Below, piece after piece: positions 46,828 through 58,499 of a DNA stretch of 64,000 nt. The stretch is taken from NCBI GenBank assembly GCA_023525975.1, contig CM042042.1, forward strand, positions 51,161,880-51,225,879. Direction: 5' to 3'. Numbering within the stretch: the first letter of the stretch is position 1; the number at the start of each line of letters is the position of its first letter. A model generated the notes under the pieces. The model searched no databases. It saw only the letters and a list, made by a program, of their open reading frames with translations, and was not told the DNA's origin. The stretch is from Smallanthus sonchifolius (Eukaryota > Streptophyta > Magnoliopsida > Asterales > Asteraceae). Position numbers and translations under genes: made by a program.

Positions 46828-47061
46828 TGATAGATACCAGAAATCAAAAGCTTGAAACTAACGATAGTGTAATCCAATTCGAGAAGGATTAGATCTCCAT
46901 TACAAGGTAAGAACCCTAATTTTATAAAATAAACATCGAATCCTCTAATTAAACCTAAAACATTGATACTTAACTAAGGGAAAATAGCGGGAACGGTTTG
47001 TAGCTAATTGGGCCTGATTCTGAGATGGAGCTGGGCTTGATTTCAGCCTGGGTTCGTATCA
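46828..47061 (-). repeat. LTR C of the compound element, inverted
   Basis: 234 bp on the minus strand, TGATACGAACCCAGGCTG to TCTATCA. It shares TTACCTTGTAATGGAG and TCTCGAATTGG-type blocks with LTRs A and B but is clearly more diverged. Confidence 0.8.
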
Positions 47062-47094
47062 CACTCTAAGTTGCTTAAACCCTGAATCTTTTGA

Positions 47095-47343
47095 TTATGT
47101 TACATCTAAGCGGGTCAATACGATTTTGGTTATGTTTTGTCTAAACAGGTCAATATGATTTGGGCTATGTTTTCTCTAAACGTGTCTATGATTTAGGTTA
47201 TGTTTTCGCTAAACGGGTCAATGTGATTTAGGTTATGTTTTTATCTCAATGGATGCTTATGATTTTGGGTTATGTTTTATCTTAACGGGTCAATATGATT
47301 TGGGTTATGTTTTGTCTAAACAGGTCAATATGATTTAGGTTAT
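47095..47343. repeat. 35-bp minisatellite
   Basis: About seven imperfect copies of a ~35-bp unit with core TCTAAACGGGTCAATATGAT followed by TTGGGTTATGTTT. It begins about 30 bp beyond the compound retroelement. Confidence 0.85.
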
Positions 47344-47495
47344 ACCATGCAAAACCAGGTATTCAAATCTGAATTTAAGTTGTATCTCCTTGAGTTTCAC
47401 CTTTAAATCAGTTTTTTTTAATGTAAGTATTGTTTTGAGGTAAACTTGCTTCATAAAAGGCTATTAGCTTATTTTTTTTTTCTTTTTATAAACAG

Positions 47496-48175
47496 CAATG
47501 GATGTGTAGAGCATACAATCCATGCATAGAGACTTATTCAAATCAGTACTTCAATCTTCCTGAAGTTCAAAAGGCTTTTCATGCCAACATTACTAGCCTT
47601 TCATATACATGGAAAACATGTAGGTATGTTTTTATAATTTAAAATCTTCAGTCTCTTAATAACCCTCTTCAAGATCTAATTATATTATTATTATGAATTT
47701 TCCTTAATTACAGTCATATTGTTGGTGGGTATTGGACAGACTTCCCACTGTCGGTGCTTCTCATCTACAAGGAACTCATAGTTGCTGGTTTACGGGTATG
47801 GATATTTAGGTATAATTTCCTGTACTTCATCTGTTTGCTTTACATTTTTTGACATTATAATACATCAGAGTTTGCTTACATAACACCATAATTAACATAT
47901 ATCAGTTAGAATGACGACAAGTTGGTAAAAATGTATGCAGTGGTGATACTGGTGCGATTGTTCCTCTCACTGTAACAAGATACTCAATTGGTGCGCTAAA
48001 TCTTTCAGCAATTGCCAATTGGTATCCGTGATATGATAATGGGAGGGTAAGGAGTTCTATTTTCATTTTTTATTTCAGATTTATGTATGTATATAAGTGA
48101 TTCTGTCAATAATATAATGATTTTTCTGGTTAGGTTGTTGGGTGGAACCAAATATATAAGGGTCTCCTATTATTA
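47496..48175 (+). pseudogene. serine carboxypeptidase-like pseudogene, C-terminal part
   Basis: Four exon-like blocks with good splice borders encode a stretch of a plant SCPL protein. 47496-47623 has YNPCIETYSNQYFNLPEVQK and HANITSLSYTWKTC; 47714-47809 has GGYWTDFPLSVLLIYKELIV; 47941-48046 has SGDTGAIVPLTVTRYSIGAL, then TGA in place of Trp in NWYPW; 48134 onward has VVGWNQIYKG, then loss of homology. The catalytic Asp expected in GDTDAVVP is Gly, the final His block is absent, and upstream exons were not found. It is therefore a truncated relic. The compound element inserted 430 bp upstream may have contributed to the loss. Confidence 0.8.
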
Positions 48176-49740
48176 ACTGATTGTTTTCTGGTTAAGTAAT
48201 TCTATTTTCATTTTTTATTTCCATCTTTCTAATGCTTAAGCTTCTTCTCTAGGCTGTTTGGAACTCCTATATTAGCAAATTGTTTTATGCATTTTTGCCT
48301 GTCACTCATATTTTTTGTTGTTATTATTTGTTTTAAATCTTCTCAACACAATATTATAATGACTGTAATGAAAATAACGGACGATACCCAAGCAAAGAAA
48401 CAAGAGTCTCCTGCTGCAACGCGTGATGGGAATAAACCTAGTTATCATGAAATATCTGTAAAAGCTCAATAAGTAAAATACAACAATAATTATTAAAAAA
48501 ACGTATCAAATAATTCTTTATAAAATTTGACTTTTGAAATTAAAAAAAAACTCGTATCAGATATTACACAAGGGCAAATATCATAAAAAAACCACAAAAG
48601 ACCCTCAATATTTTTTTACATAAAAAAACAACATACTATTCATTTTTTATCACAAAAGTTTTTTAACAAATTTTTACACATAAAAAACTAACATATTTTC
48701 TAGTTTTTCTAACAAAAATCATTCAACGACTATTTATTCTAGCAAATGAATCGGCAGAAACAAGATGGAGGATTTCAAATGATAAGTTCATTCAATAAAG
48801 ATGATTTGTAATAAAAACAAACCCATTTGATAAAAATACATATAAACCTGTGAAAACACATAAACAATCAGATCGCTTTTGCAATCAGATCGTCTGCTAC
48901 TCCAAACCTAAAGTCACCATGCATCATCAAATCATTGGGCATCTTAATCTTCTTTGTCGTCTCCATCTAGTTCCAATGTCTCTTTCTCGCATCATCTTCC
49001 GATTCAACCATCTATCATTTCTATCTAGGGTTAGGTTTTGAGTCAGATTTTGGTAAAGTAGGTGCATGAATTCCGATTGAAATACCCATCTTTTTCCTTC
49101 GCTCATATTTTCTCGATCCTTATTTTGGTTTTCTTCTTGTTTAAGTTCATGTTTTACAATCAATATTTTATGTTGAATCGTGAAATTAATTATAATGTGG
49201 AATTGTTTTGAATAATCAATGGTTTATGTTTTACAATTTACGGTTTTCGTCAAAATATCTTGACTAAATGACAGCATCTATTGATATTATGGTCTTTTGC
49301 AAGCTTGGATGTTCGATTGCATGGCTGTTGATAGTTTCAGAATAGGAAAGTAATGTTATAACGGAAGGGTGTTTTGGTAAAGTATACACATTCATTTGGA
49401 AAGCTAAACATTCCATCAGCTAAGTAAAAGAATTTTAAAATCCATTGATTGAGGGAATTCATTGGAATGAATTCAAATTCCTTTCTTGATCAACAAGACA
49501 CGATTTTGAATGAAATTAGTTTTAGTTTCTAAGAATTCCGTGAAATTAAAAATCAATTCTCACCTTAGAATTAGATTGATGATGGATTTCGCATATAATA
49601 TTGGGCCGAAGCCCATGGTAACTATCCATAACACCGTTATTTCGAGGGCCCACTTTCCATCCATCCATCCATCCATCGGACGTCTTCTCCGTAATCAGGC
49701 GGCAAAGTTATAGAAGGCGAGGCAACACGCGCTTCCCATG
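48176..49740. other. intergenic DNA, no gene seen
   Basis: Contains repeated AACATA-TTTTTTACACATAAAAAA-like words at 48590-48720, TTCATTGGAATGAATTCAAATTCC-type MITE debris near 49450, and a CCAT tetranucleotide run at 49655-49677. Open frames here show no recognisable family. Confidence 0.4.
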
Positions 49741-49802
49741 GAGCTCTCCTGCATTTGATTAACTCTCGGCTTATTTTCATTTCGCGCCATTCCGTTACTC
49801 TC

Positions 49803-49842
49803 TCTTCTTCTTCTTCTTCTTCTTCTTCTTCTTCTTCTTCTG
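49803..49842 (+). repeat. (TTC)n microsatellite in the SSRP1 leader
   Basis: About 13 uninterrupted TTC/CTT triplets some 75 bp before the SSRP1 start codon, most likely inside the 5' UTR. CT-rich leaders are common in plant housekeeping genes. Confidence 0.9.
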
Positions 49843-49913
49843 CTTTATTTATCAGTTGCTGCCATCGAAACCCTAATTTCTACTCATCTGGTATACCTGC
49901 TTCATCCATAGCT

Positions 49914-52900
49914 ATGGCGGACGGCCACATGTTCAACAGCATCTCTCTCGTCGGCCGTGGCGGCGCCGTAAGTTACTTATTTATGTTCAACTATTCTGTT
50001 ACGTTTTACGTTTTCTCGTGTTAGCTTTACTTATGCCTGTTTAAAACCCTAACCCTAGGCTACTGTGAAACAGTCACGAACAACCACGGTGTACAAATAC
50101 GTGATTCGTTTCTCGTTTCTCAAAGAGCTTAGTAGAATCAGCTTTTTTTGGTTGCTCTGACTTAGGGTTTCTTTCGTTTTCACATGGAATTTAGCTTTTT
50201 GTTGAATCTAGGCTTCTAGGGTAACAATCTCTTTGTTTACAATGTTTTTTTTGTGGATTACTGTTTCAGTTACTTGTTTAGATCAGTGCTCATTTTGGCA
50301 GTGGAATAATAGGAAACATGATGTATTGAAGCGAAATTAAAATCCCCTAATAAGTGATTTTGGTGAAATTTAAGCGCATAACTTGTTTTTTCACTAGAAA
50401 AAAAAATTAGGTTTTGCTCACTAGCATGATCTGTTAATTTTCAGAGAAAGAAATGTTTTACTCACCTATTTATTTTATATGCTTGCTGCGAAATGCAGAA
50501 TCCAGGGCAGCTAAGGGTTCATACACGTGGTCTGTTGTGGAAGAAACAAGGGGGTGGCAAGGCTGTGGAAGTTGATAAGTCTGATATTGTGAGAATTACC
50601 TGGATGAAGGTGCCACGTAGCAATCAGCTTGGTGTGCAGGTCAAGGATGGTCTCAAATATAAATTTGTGGGTTTTCGTGACCAGGTATTTTTCTTTTTGC
50701 ATATTATATGACATCTGGCGGACTTTCATGTGCCAGTTTCATTCAAATTCATATGTTGAACATGTATGACACAACATGTGATTAGATCTTTTTATGTTTG
50801 ATACGTGGTAATGAAGTTTGGGGATGCAATCATCTTATTATGTCTACTTGGCCTCATTCATCAATAGTTCAATACTTAAAAGATATAGATTTTAGTGTCT
50901 TCTGTTCTGGGAAATTATAATTTTACTATGTATATTGTTTGAAGTAATACGTGTAGTTAACCAGCTACATCCTTACCAAAGTAGTTTACGCTTTACACAG
51001 AGACAAAAGGAACATTGATTTTGCTTGTTTCTGAATAATCTTGAGTGGCTTAATTACTGTAACAAGTATCTTTTTAAGTTACCTTCCTCTTATTGCTTTA
51101 TTATTCTGCTTGCAGGATGTGGCTAGCCTGACGAATTTTTTTCAGAACTCTTTCAGCATTCCACCAGAAGAGAAGCAGCTTTCAGTTAGTGGGAAGAATT
51201 GGGGAGAACTCGATATAAATGGTTGGGTTTTTTTTCATTTGGTATTTATAAGCATTTTGTTAGGTATGATATGGTTAGGGGTAGGCCAGTTATCACTGAG
51301 TATGACAAATTGTTTTTTTAATCCTGTGGTTAAATGCTTAGATTAACTGGAAAATCTCCTATGAGCACTGAAATGAACTTGACTGTCATTTGTGTGCACT
51401 AAACATAATGGTTTACAAATCACATGCATCTAGTTGTCTTGGTTTTAAAAAGTGCGCCTGAGCGCGAGGCGACATAAGGCGCAAGGGTCTGGGCTTTAGG
51501 TTACATAAGGCGTGCCTCAGAACAAGAGGCGCGCGCTTCTTTGCTTTGAGAGGCTTTTTTTGGTATGTCTTGTTGCTGTTTTGGACTTTTGGAGGTGGTA
51601 ATAACTAGTAATTTTAGTCATTTTCATGGTTTATTGTAATAATTTCCTCTTTTGGATGTTTTAGATGTTTAATATCAAGTAATATGTTTAACATTATTGG
51701 GAATTTAGATGTTTAACATCAGTTAATGTGTATATACATAATTTAAATGTTTTTTAATAGTATGTGCGCCTCGCGTACGAAAAGCTCTGCGCTTTTACGC
51801 TTTGCGCCTCGGATTTAGACCTCGCCGCCTCGGTGCACTTCTCGCTTTTTAAAACCAAGCTAGTTGTTATCTTCCCTCAAAAGTTTCACATGTATTTCTA
51901 TTGGATATTTCTTAGGTAATATGCTTTCTTTCCTTGTTGGTGGGAAGCAAGCGTTTGAGGTGTCTTTAGCTGATGTGTCCCAGTCACAGCTTCAAGGGAA
52001 AAATGACGTCATCTTGGAGTTCCACGTGGATGACACAACTGGTGCAAATGAGGTCAGTTAACTTCTCTTTATTCATCATTCTGCTCATGTGAATAAGCAT
52101 ACCTTTGTTTCTATTTCTTATACTTAAAGTCTTGTGTTTCCTTAAAATTTACGCAGAAAGATTCTCTGATGGAAATGAGTTTCCACATTCCCACTTCTAA
52201 TACTCAGTTTGTTGGGGATGAAAATCATCCTCCTGCACAAGTAAGTTGCCTGAATTTATGCTTTGCTGCATCTTCAGGTATGTATTATATTTTTTGATCT
52301 TATTGTTACATTTCATTAGGTTTTCCGAGATAAAATAATGTCAATGGCGGATGTTGGGGCTGGTGGTGAGGAAGCTGTTGTTACTTTCGAGACCATCACA
52401 ATTCTTACTCCAAGGTACATCCTCTGCTTGCTTGTGTCAACAGTGTTTTTCTTGCTTTTTTTCCATAGAACTTAATGAGTGACTTGTTAATGTAGGGGCC
52501 GATACAATGTTGAACTACACCTTTCGTTTTTACGGCTTCAAGGGCAAGCCACTGATTTCAAAATCCAATATAGCAGCATAGTTCGTGTTTTTGTTTTACC
52601 CAAGGTTTTTTTTTCCTTGTGCTCTTTTTACCACTTGTTTATAAAATCACATATGCTGAAAATGCCGCTTATATGTTATTGGTGTTATGCAGTCTAACCA
52701 ACCACATACTTTTGTTGTTGTTACTCTGGATCCACCTATCCGTAAAGGTCAAACCTTGTACCCGCATATTGTGATGCAGGTATTATTTTTACCTTGGTCA
52801 TCAAATTGTTTTATTCTTTCACTAGTCTGGTCTGCATCTAAGCTTCCATTTAATGTTCATCTGTTCATATTGTTACAGTTTGAAACTGATTATGTGGTTG

Positions 52901-55900
52901 AGAGCACTTTGTCGATGAATGATGATTTGTATGCTACCAAATACAAAGACAAGTTAGAACCATCATACAAGGTAATGATGCTAACAGGCCTTATATTTTT
53001 AGCTACTGTTTGTAAAATCAACTCTGTATTTTGATCTGTGTTGTCAAAGGCACAAGGCGCAAAGGGTGAGCCTTGGGCCTAGGCGCAAGGCGCTTAAAAA
53101 GCGAGGGCTTTTTTAAGGTAGGCGCACAGTATAAAGTTACCATTTTTTGGGGGTTTTACTACATTGCTAATTCTTAATAACCAAAACTTAGATAATATAT
53201 ATGATTTTATGTGTAAAAACCTTCCAAGTACTACTTAAGAAGCTATAAGTACAACTCAAATCTAAATACAAAGTATGCTAAAACAATGAAACTGCATGTA
53301 TAACCTAGAAAAGTATATCTACAACCCCGAGCTTAAAATTTAACAAAAAAACTTAAAGTAACCATCTATTATATAAATGAAAGAGAGAAATCAAAAAAGA
53401 CAATTTTAATTTAAAATTGCTGAACTAGGCTGTCTAGCTCTGCTGTAGCTCTGCAGAAGAGTCTTTTTTATGCTTCAAGTCTTTCTTTGTATCACTTTTT
53501 TATGCAGAAACACAGCTCTAGCTCTGTTTACTTTTAATATCACTTCCCATCACTCAAATTATGCCTCATCTCTCTTTCTTTCATCTTCTTCGTTTTAAAC
53601 TTCACCAAGAAAGACACAGATCTGAGTTTTTCTTCCTGATTTCAACTTCAGATCTGGTTTCTTTGTTTTTTATTTGAACTTCACTGTTTTTTGCTGGAAA
53701 AATACACGATATGGCCGGAATTCTGTCGGAATCTTGCCGGAGACTTGCCGGAGTAGCGCCTGGACTGCCACAAGGCGTTTTTCTTGCGCTGGGCTTCGCC
53801 TGAGCGCCTAGTGCGCCTTTGACAACATAGATTTTGACGATATGTAAAAGTATCTTCATTAGTTTTCTCATCTTAAATCTTAAAGGATTCCCATTGAAGT
53901 AGTTTCTATAGAGGTGGCAATCTCGACTCGTTTATTTACCACTGGATTGATTTAGGTTATGTTCTATCCCTAACGTGTCAAGTGGATTGAACTGATAGAA
54001 AGTCGCCCTATGTGTGTTTTCATGCATTAAACCTTCTAAATAGTTTCATTTGAAAGATTAGATTATTATTGAATTGAAATAATATTATTTTCGATATCAT
54101 ATCTGACACACTAAAGTTTTATAGAGAAGACCAAAATAATTGACAAAAAGTGCCTCGGGCTGACCGCTGAGCTGACCTGACAATTGCCTGTTTTGACAAC
54201 ACAACCTATTCAACACACCCCTTTGCCACATCTAGTTTTACACAACATGCATGCTAATGTTTGACTTGATGGTCTTCAATTTAACAGGGTCTTATTCATG
54301 AAGTCTTCACTATGATCTTGCGTGGTTTGTCTAGTACAAAGCTGACTAGACCTGGGAAATTCCGTAGTTGCCAGGATGGTTATGCTGTAAAATCATCATT
54401 AAAAGCCGAAGATGGTGTTCTATATCCTCTTGAAAAGAGCTTTTTCTTTTTGCCAAAACCTCCAACTCTTATTCTTCATGATGAGGTATGATATCATCTT
54501 AATTTGTCCATGTCATGAATGAATTCAGATGGTGTTCATCTTATAAATTGATCCATTTGTGCTTATAGATTGACTATGTGGAATTTGAGAGACATGCTGC
54601 TGGAGGATCAAACATGCATTACTTTGATCTTCTTATAAGACTGAAAACAGAGCAAGAACATCTTTTTCGTAATATTCAGAGAAACGAATATCATAACCTG
54701 TATAATTTTATTAGGTGAGTGCACAAGTCATATTTAGTTTTGAGATCATTAATATGGATTACTAACACGTCAATAATCTAATAAAGTTCAAAGGGTCTAA
54801 AAATCATGAATCTGGGAGGTGGTGTTCAAGCTACAGATGGTGTTGCAGCTGCTCTTCGTGATGATGTTGATGATGCTGTTGACCCTCATCTTGAGCGAAT
54901 CAAGAATGAAGCTGGCGGAGAAGAGAGTGACGAGGAGGTAATATGTGGGGGGGGGGGGGCGTGTGGGTGGGTAATGGGTCATAAAACGGGTTAGACCGAC
55001 ACTTTTTGTCCAAGGTTTTAAATTACATAAATATCTGATCTATTAAATACGATTAAAAACCTACTCATAAAATTTGACCCGTTTGACCCGTTTGACCCGT
55101 TCACATGCTGACATCGGCACCTAGTTATTTCACCCATCCATGTGATGCCCTTGTTTAAGTTTGTAATATGTTGTTGACAGGATGAGGATTTTGTTGCTGA
55201 AAAAGACGACGAAGGTTCGCCCACTGATGATTCTGGGGGGGATGACTCAGATGGTAGTGTAAGTGGAGGTGAAAAAGAGGTAATTTATAAAAAAAATATA
55301 GAAGAAAATTATTTGTTGATTTCTACAATTCAGATCCATTCTTACACTTTGAATATCAGATAATTACCAAAAAGGAATCCAAGAAAGAAGCTGCAGGTGG
55401 TTCTAAAACATCATCTTCAAGTAGGAAGAGAAGCAGTAATGATGACGGGTCAAAGAAAAAGAAACAGAAGAAGAAAAAGGACCCGAATGCACCAAAGAGA
55501 GCAATGAGCGGTTTCATGTTCTTTTCACAGCTTGAACGAGAGGTTAGTTGAATACGATCATTAAACGCTTTGTACGCGCTATGCAACTGATATAACTGCA
55601 ACCTTACATAAGATGAGTTGTTGATGACGTTTCAGAATGTGAAGAAGGAAATCCCAGGAATTGCATTCAAAGAAATGGGGAGAGTTCTTGGAGAGAGATG
55701 GAACAAATTGTCAGGTAGAGTTGACTTTCATCAGATTTATATTCATTTTCTTGAGCAATGCAATAAAATAAAATAAAAATATATTTTTGATTAACAGCGG
55801 AAGAGAAGGCACCATATGAAGCAAAGGCTCAGGTGGATAAGAAGAGGTATCAAAATGAAATAAGTGGCTACAAGAACCCATCCACCGTGGAGTTGGTGGA

Positions 55901-55919
55901 TGAATCTGACAGTAATTAG
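49914..55919 (+). CDS. SSRP1: FACT complex subunit SSRP1
   Basis: Sixteen exons: 49914-49967, 50499-50684, 51116-51221, 51916-52052, 52157-52240, 52320-52414, 52496-52604, 52693-52779, 52879-52971, 54288-54485, 54569-54714, 54787-54937, 55181-55279, 55360-55542, 55636-55714, 55798-55919. Total 1929 nt (642 aa); phases close. The start MADGHMFNSISLVGRGGA and length match plant SSRP1. Domains: N-terminal dimerisation part and tandem PH-like POB3/Rtt106 domain (about 1-440), acidic region (EESDEEDEDFVAEKDDEG, about 490-515), a Lys-rich stretch, and one HMG box from Asp556 (DPNAPKRAMSGFMFFSQLER). With SPT16 it forms FACT, which removes and replaces H2A-H2B during transcription and replication in the nucleus. 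Two introns hold MITEs. Confidence 0.97.
51438..51859. mobile_element. MITE in SSRP1 intron 3
   Basis: Perfect 15-bp inverted ends CTTGGTTTTAAAAAG and CTTTTTAAAACCAAG, with a perfect 8-bp target duplication CTAGTTGT (51430-51437 and 51860-51867). Subterminal DNA is rich in GCGCCTGAGCGCGAGGCG and its complement. The 8-bp duplication fits hAT. The GGCGC-rich interior resembles the elements at 53039 and 61980. Confidence 0.92.
53039..53827. mobile_element. GTTGTCAAAGGCGC-family element in SSRP1 intron 9
   Basis: Inverted ends TGTTGTCAAAGGC and GCCTTTGACAACA, with AAGGCGCAAAG / GGCCTAGGCGCAAGGCGC next to them. At about 790 bp it is the largest member here, with an AT-rich central insert containing CAGCTCTAGCTCTG-like words. 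No clean target duplication was found. Confidence 0.75.
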
Positions 55920-56424
55920 GTTTAAGAACATGTTCCTTAAAGAGTTATGTTTATTTGTGGGGTTTAAGTATGTTGTAGGTTTATCGACGATGGGATGTTT
56001 ACAAGTTTAAGTTGGCAGGGACTCGTTTTCCCAAATTAATATCAGAGTACGGTGTTTTAAACTACTAAATCGTTACTAGTCAAATGTTCGAATATCGTAT
56101 ATATTTGGGAACGTGCTTAAGCTTGTGTGGCTTGGCTTTTGTCATAAGCCGATGCCACCTCAGATATAATTTTGTTGAAATTCGGTTTTTTCAGTATAAT
56201 ATCGAAATCAAACTAAAAACTCAAATTTGGTTTGGCTTTTGTCATTGTTGAATTTGATTTGATTTTCAGTCATTTTGAATTCGGTTAGGTTTTAACAGAA
56301 AAAATAATCAAAATCGAGGAAACTAAATTGAAAAACGTAAGAAACATGGAACCTAAACCAATGAGCACCTTTGTTACTTGTCACTCCTCTATACCACTCC
56401 TGCCCCTGTCCAACACAATCTGGA
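55920..56424. other. SSRP1 3' flank
   Basis: Holds the SSRP1 3' UTR and, at about 56170-56320, a degenerate TTCGGTTTT/AATCAAACTAAAA-type palindromic repeat of MITE character. No gene recognised. Confidence 0.4.
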
Positions 56425-56705
56425 TGCTACAGGTTCCGGGTTCTATCGGTTCCGTAAGCTACCGGTTTCGGATGCTACCAGTTCCGTACGCTACCGGTTC
56501 TGGATGCTTCCGTTTTCAAGATGCTACAGGTTCCGGTTCTTACCGGCTCCGTATGCTACTGGTTCTGGATGCTATAGCTTCCGGTTCCTCCGATTCTGGA
56601 TCCTACTGGTTCTGGATGCTATAGCTTCCGGTTCCTACGGGTTTTGTATGCGACCTGTTCCGGAGGCTACAACTTTCGGTTCCTACCGGTTTTGGATGCT
56701 ATTGA
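56425..56705. repeat. 16-bp tandem repeat array
   Basis: About 17 imperfect units of the form GCTACCGGTTCTGGAT. Higher-order spacing is visible, with GCTATAGCTTCCGGTTCC recurring about 48 bp apart. The unit is not a multiple of three, so the open frames across it are incidental. Confidence 0.85.
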
Positions 56706-56997
56706 AGCATAGTATACATGTCATATTCATACAACGTCTTCTCTTCTTCCTGAGCTTCTATCGCCTTTCATTTATCCACGCAGCCACGTTATGGTGTGAC
56801 AATGTTGTGCCTTACTTAAGATGCCAACCCTTTAACATTCATTTTATTCGCGATATGGCCTTGTAACGTGTTGAGAAAAGAACAAAACACGATTGTCAAA
56901 ACATTGTTAATGTTATCGTCATCCTAACATGGTTCAAAATCTAAGTTACATTCTTAAAGCCTAGCAATCCTTCCTACTCTTAAAAAAAAGGCCATGG

Positions 56998-58407
56998 CTA
57001 ACACCGGGCATCCACTCTGACAAGTTTCGTGAGGCGAGGCACATCCTTAGCCGGTAGAGCCGGAATCAACGGGTAACCCTTATATGTTTTAGCCCAATGA
57101 GGGTTTCCCGACTCCCGGAAATATGCACCGTTGAGCAACAAATCTCCCTCACTCCTCCATGTCCACTTACGCCATATGGATTCTGGGACTAGCATCCTTT
57201 TTGTGACCTCCTTGCACGCACCATCAGCAGCCACGAACCGGTTTCCCTGGCTGATGATGGTGGCACCGTCAGCACCTCCAATGGCATAAGAATGCCATTC
57301 TGTGTAGTCGTTGTTCACCACGTGAACGAACCCGAATCTCATCGCAGGCAGACGCTGCGTTAATCCCTTTCCGAAGTGGTTGTAAGCAAGAGTCACCTTC
57401 AATATCTTATCCTCTGGGGTCTTATCACTTGCACCAAAAAGCAAAGCCTGGATCACCCAAAATATGAGAAAATGATCATGTTTTAGTTTACCAATTTATA
57501 TCACTACTAGAAAACAACACTTTTTTCGACCACGGTTTTGGTTGGAAATTCGTAGGAAAAGGGTGTTTCAGACAAAAAAAAAGTTTGTAAGAAAAATAGT
57601 GGTTGGGACTTTTTCTGACAATATATTTCTGACAAATTTCCGACAAAATATATCTCCGACAAATTAATATAGTACCTTGTCGTGTTGGACGAAGTGGCAA
57701 TTTGAAATGGTGATGTTAGTGGAAGCTGCAACGATGTCAATTAGACCGTCGTAACTGTTGGCAAAGGAGCAGTGGTCAACCCAAATCTGCGAGGATCGAA
57801 AGATGGAAATGGCATCGCCGTCGCTTCTTCCTCGTATTCCGACATGATCGTGTTTCGACCTGATCATGCCACCGGACCCCTCGACAATGTCGTACATGTG
57901 AAGGCCGTGGATGATGACGTTGCGAACAAATTGGAGCATGAAACCAGCACCACCCGACACATGGACCTCAAACCCACGACCGTCAATGGTCTTATGGGAC
58001 GTAAAGATAAGCTCTTGGGTGAGCCTGATGTCCATACTGCCCGAGAATATGATCCAGAGTGGTTCGGGCAGAAGGACCGCGTGGCGGAGGGTTCCAGGTT
58101 TAGGGCTAATTACATTTTTGTCCGACGAGTCATTCACGACATAAAATCTGCCCTTTTTGCCACCGTTGGTCCCGTGGCCAAACCCTTTGGCACAGTTGGC
58201 TAGCCGTTTCCGGTTCTTGGCCCAATGGCGATCGCACCTCCAGCATTTGTCAATCGGGTTGTAAGCCACACATCCACGGTTTTTCTTACCGTGTGGCCTT
58301 ATGGTGGCTAGAGCAGTGTTGTGATTGTTAGCCATCGACAATGGGACAATTGTAGCAAATACGAGACATAAAACAAGAACTGGGTTACAACCGCGGGACC
58401 CTTCCAT
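56998..58407 (-). CDS. secreted pectate lyase (polysaccharide lyase family 1)
   Basis: Two exons on the minus strand, 58407-57676 and 57447-56998, join in frame to 393 aa. Residues 1-26 are a hydrophobic signal peptide (VLVLCLVFATIVPLSMA). Then come the plant pectate-lyase landmarks: NPIDKCWRCDRHWAKNRKRL, the IDGRG motif at 141-145, calcium-binding DGDAI at 196-200, WVDHCS at 209-214, and the catalytic-site RLPAMR block at 276-281 (R-x-P-x-x-R). The family cleaves de-esterified homogalacturonan by beta-elimination in the cell wall, often in pollen and ripening fruit; ragweed Amb a 1-type pollen proteins belong here. The N-terminal KKNRG is basic. A TATA box lies 83 nt upstream. The intron contains possible CACTA-type debris. 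Confidence 0.94.
57502..57670. mobile_element. possible CACTA-like remnant in the pectate lyase intron
   Basis: Begins CACTACTAGAAAA, close to the plant CACTA terminus. It contains repeated TTTCTGACA / TTTCCGACAAA words like subterminal repeats, and a TAGTG at about 57597. A matching terminus and 3-bp duplication were not confirmed. Confidence 0.3.
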
Positions 58408-58489
58408 CTTTGACGGATGGAAGAAATTAATAATTACAGGTAGCTAGTCTGGTCGTCTAATTAAAATACGATCTTTAAGATCATATTGC

Positions 58490-58496
58490 TTTTATA
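58490..58496 (-). promoter_or_regulatory. TATA box of the pectate lyase gene
   Basis: TATAAAA on the minus strand, 83 nt upstream of the start codon at 58407. This is a plausible distance for a plant core promoter with a leader of about 50 nt. Evidence is position and motif only. Confidence 0.55.
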
Positions 58497-58499
58497 ACC

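Larger units (their letters stand above)
44858..47061. mobile_element. compound short-LTR retroelement with inverted U3 ends
   Basis: Outer ends TGATAC and GTATCA are flanked by the 5-bp duplication CACTC (44853-44857 and 47062-47066). Inside are LTR A (+), a coding interior (+), LTR B (+), then an interior and LTR C in inverted orientation. Two identical primer sites, TGGTTCCATTGCCGGGAA (45185-45202 plus; 46808-46825 minus), sit 2 nt inside LTR A and LTR C. LTR B is followed by ATTG, as LTR A is, and then switches to the inverted half. The element has no pol, so it is non-autonomous (TRIM/LARD class). The primer site resembles those of Ty3-type Athila/Tat elements. Confidence 0.85.

Noticed and set aside
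56328..56866. Frames of 98 and 162 codons
   Set aside because: They translate the 16-bp tandem repeat in two frames, so any apparent protein repeat is an artefact.
57772..58203. 143-codon plus-strand frame
   Set aside because: It is the exact antisense of pectate lyase exon 1 and reflects that gene's codon use.
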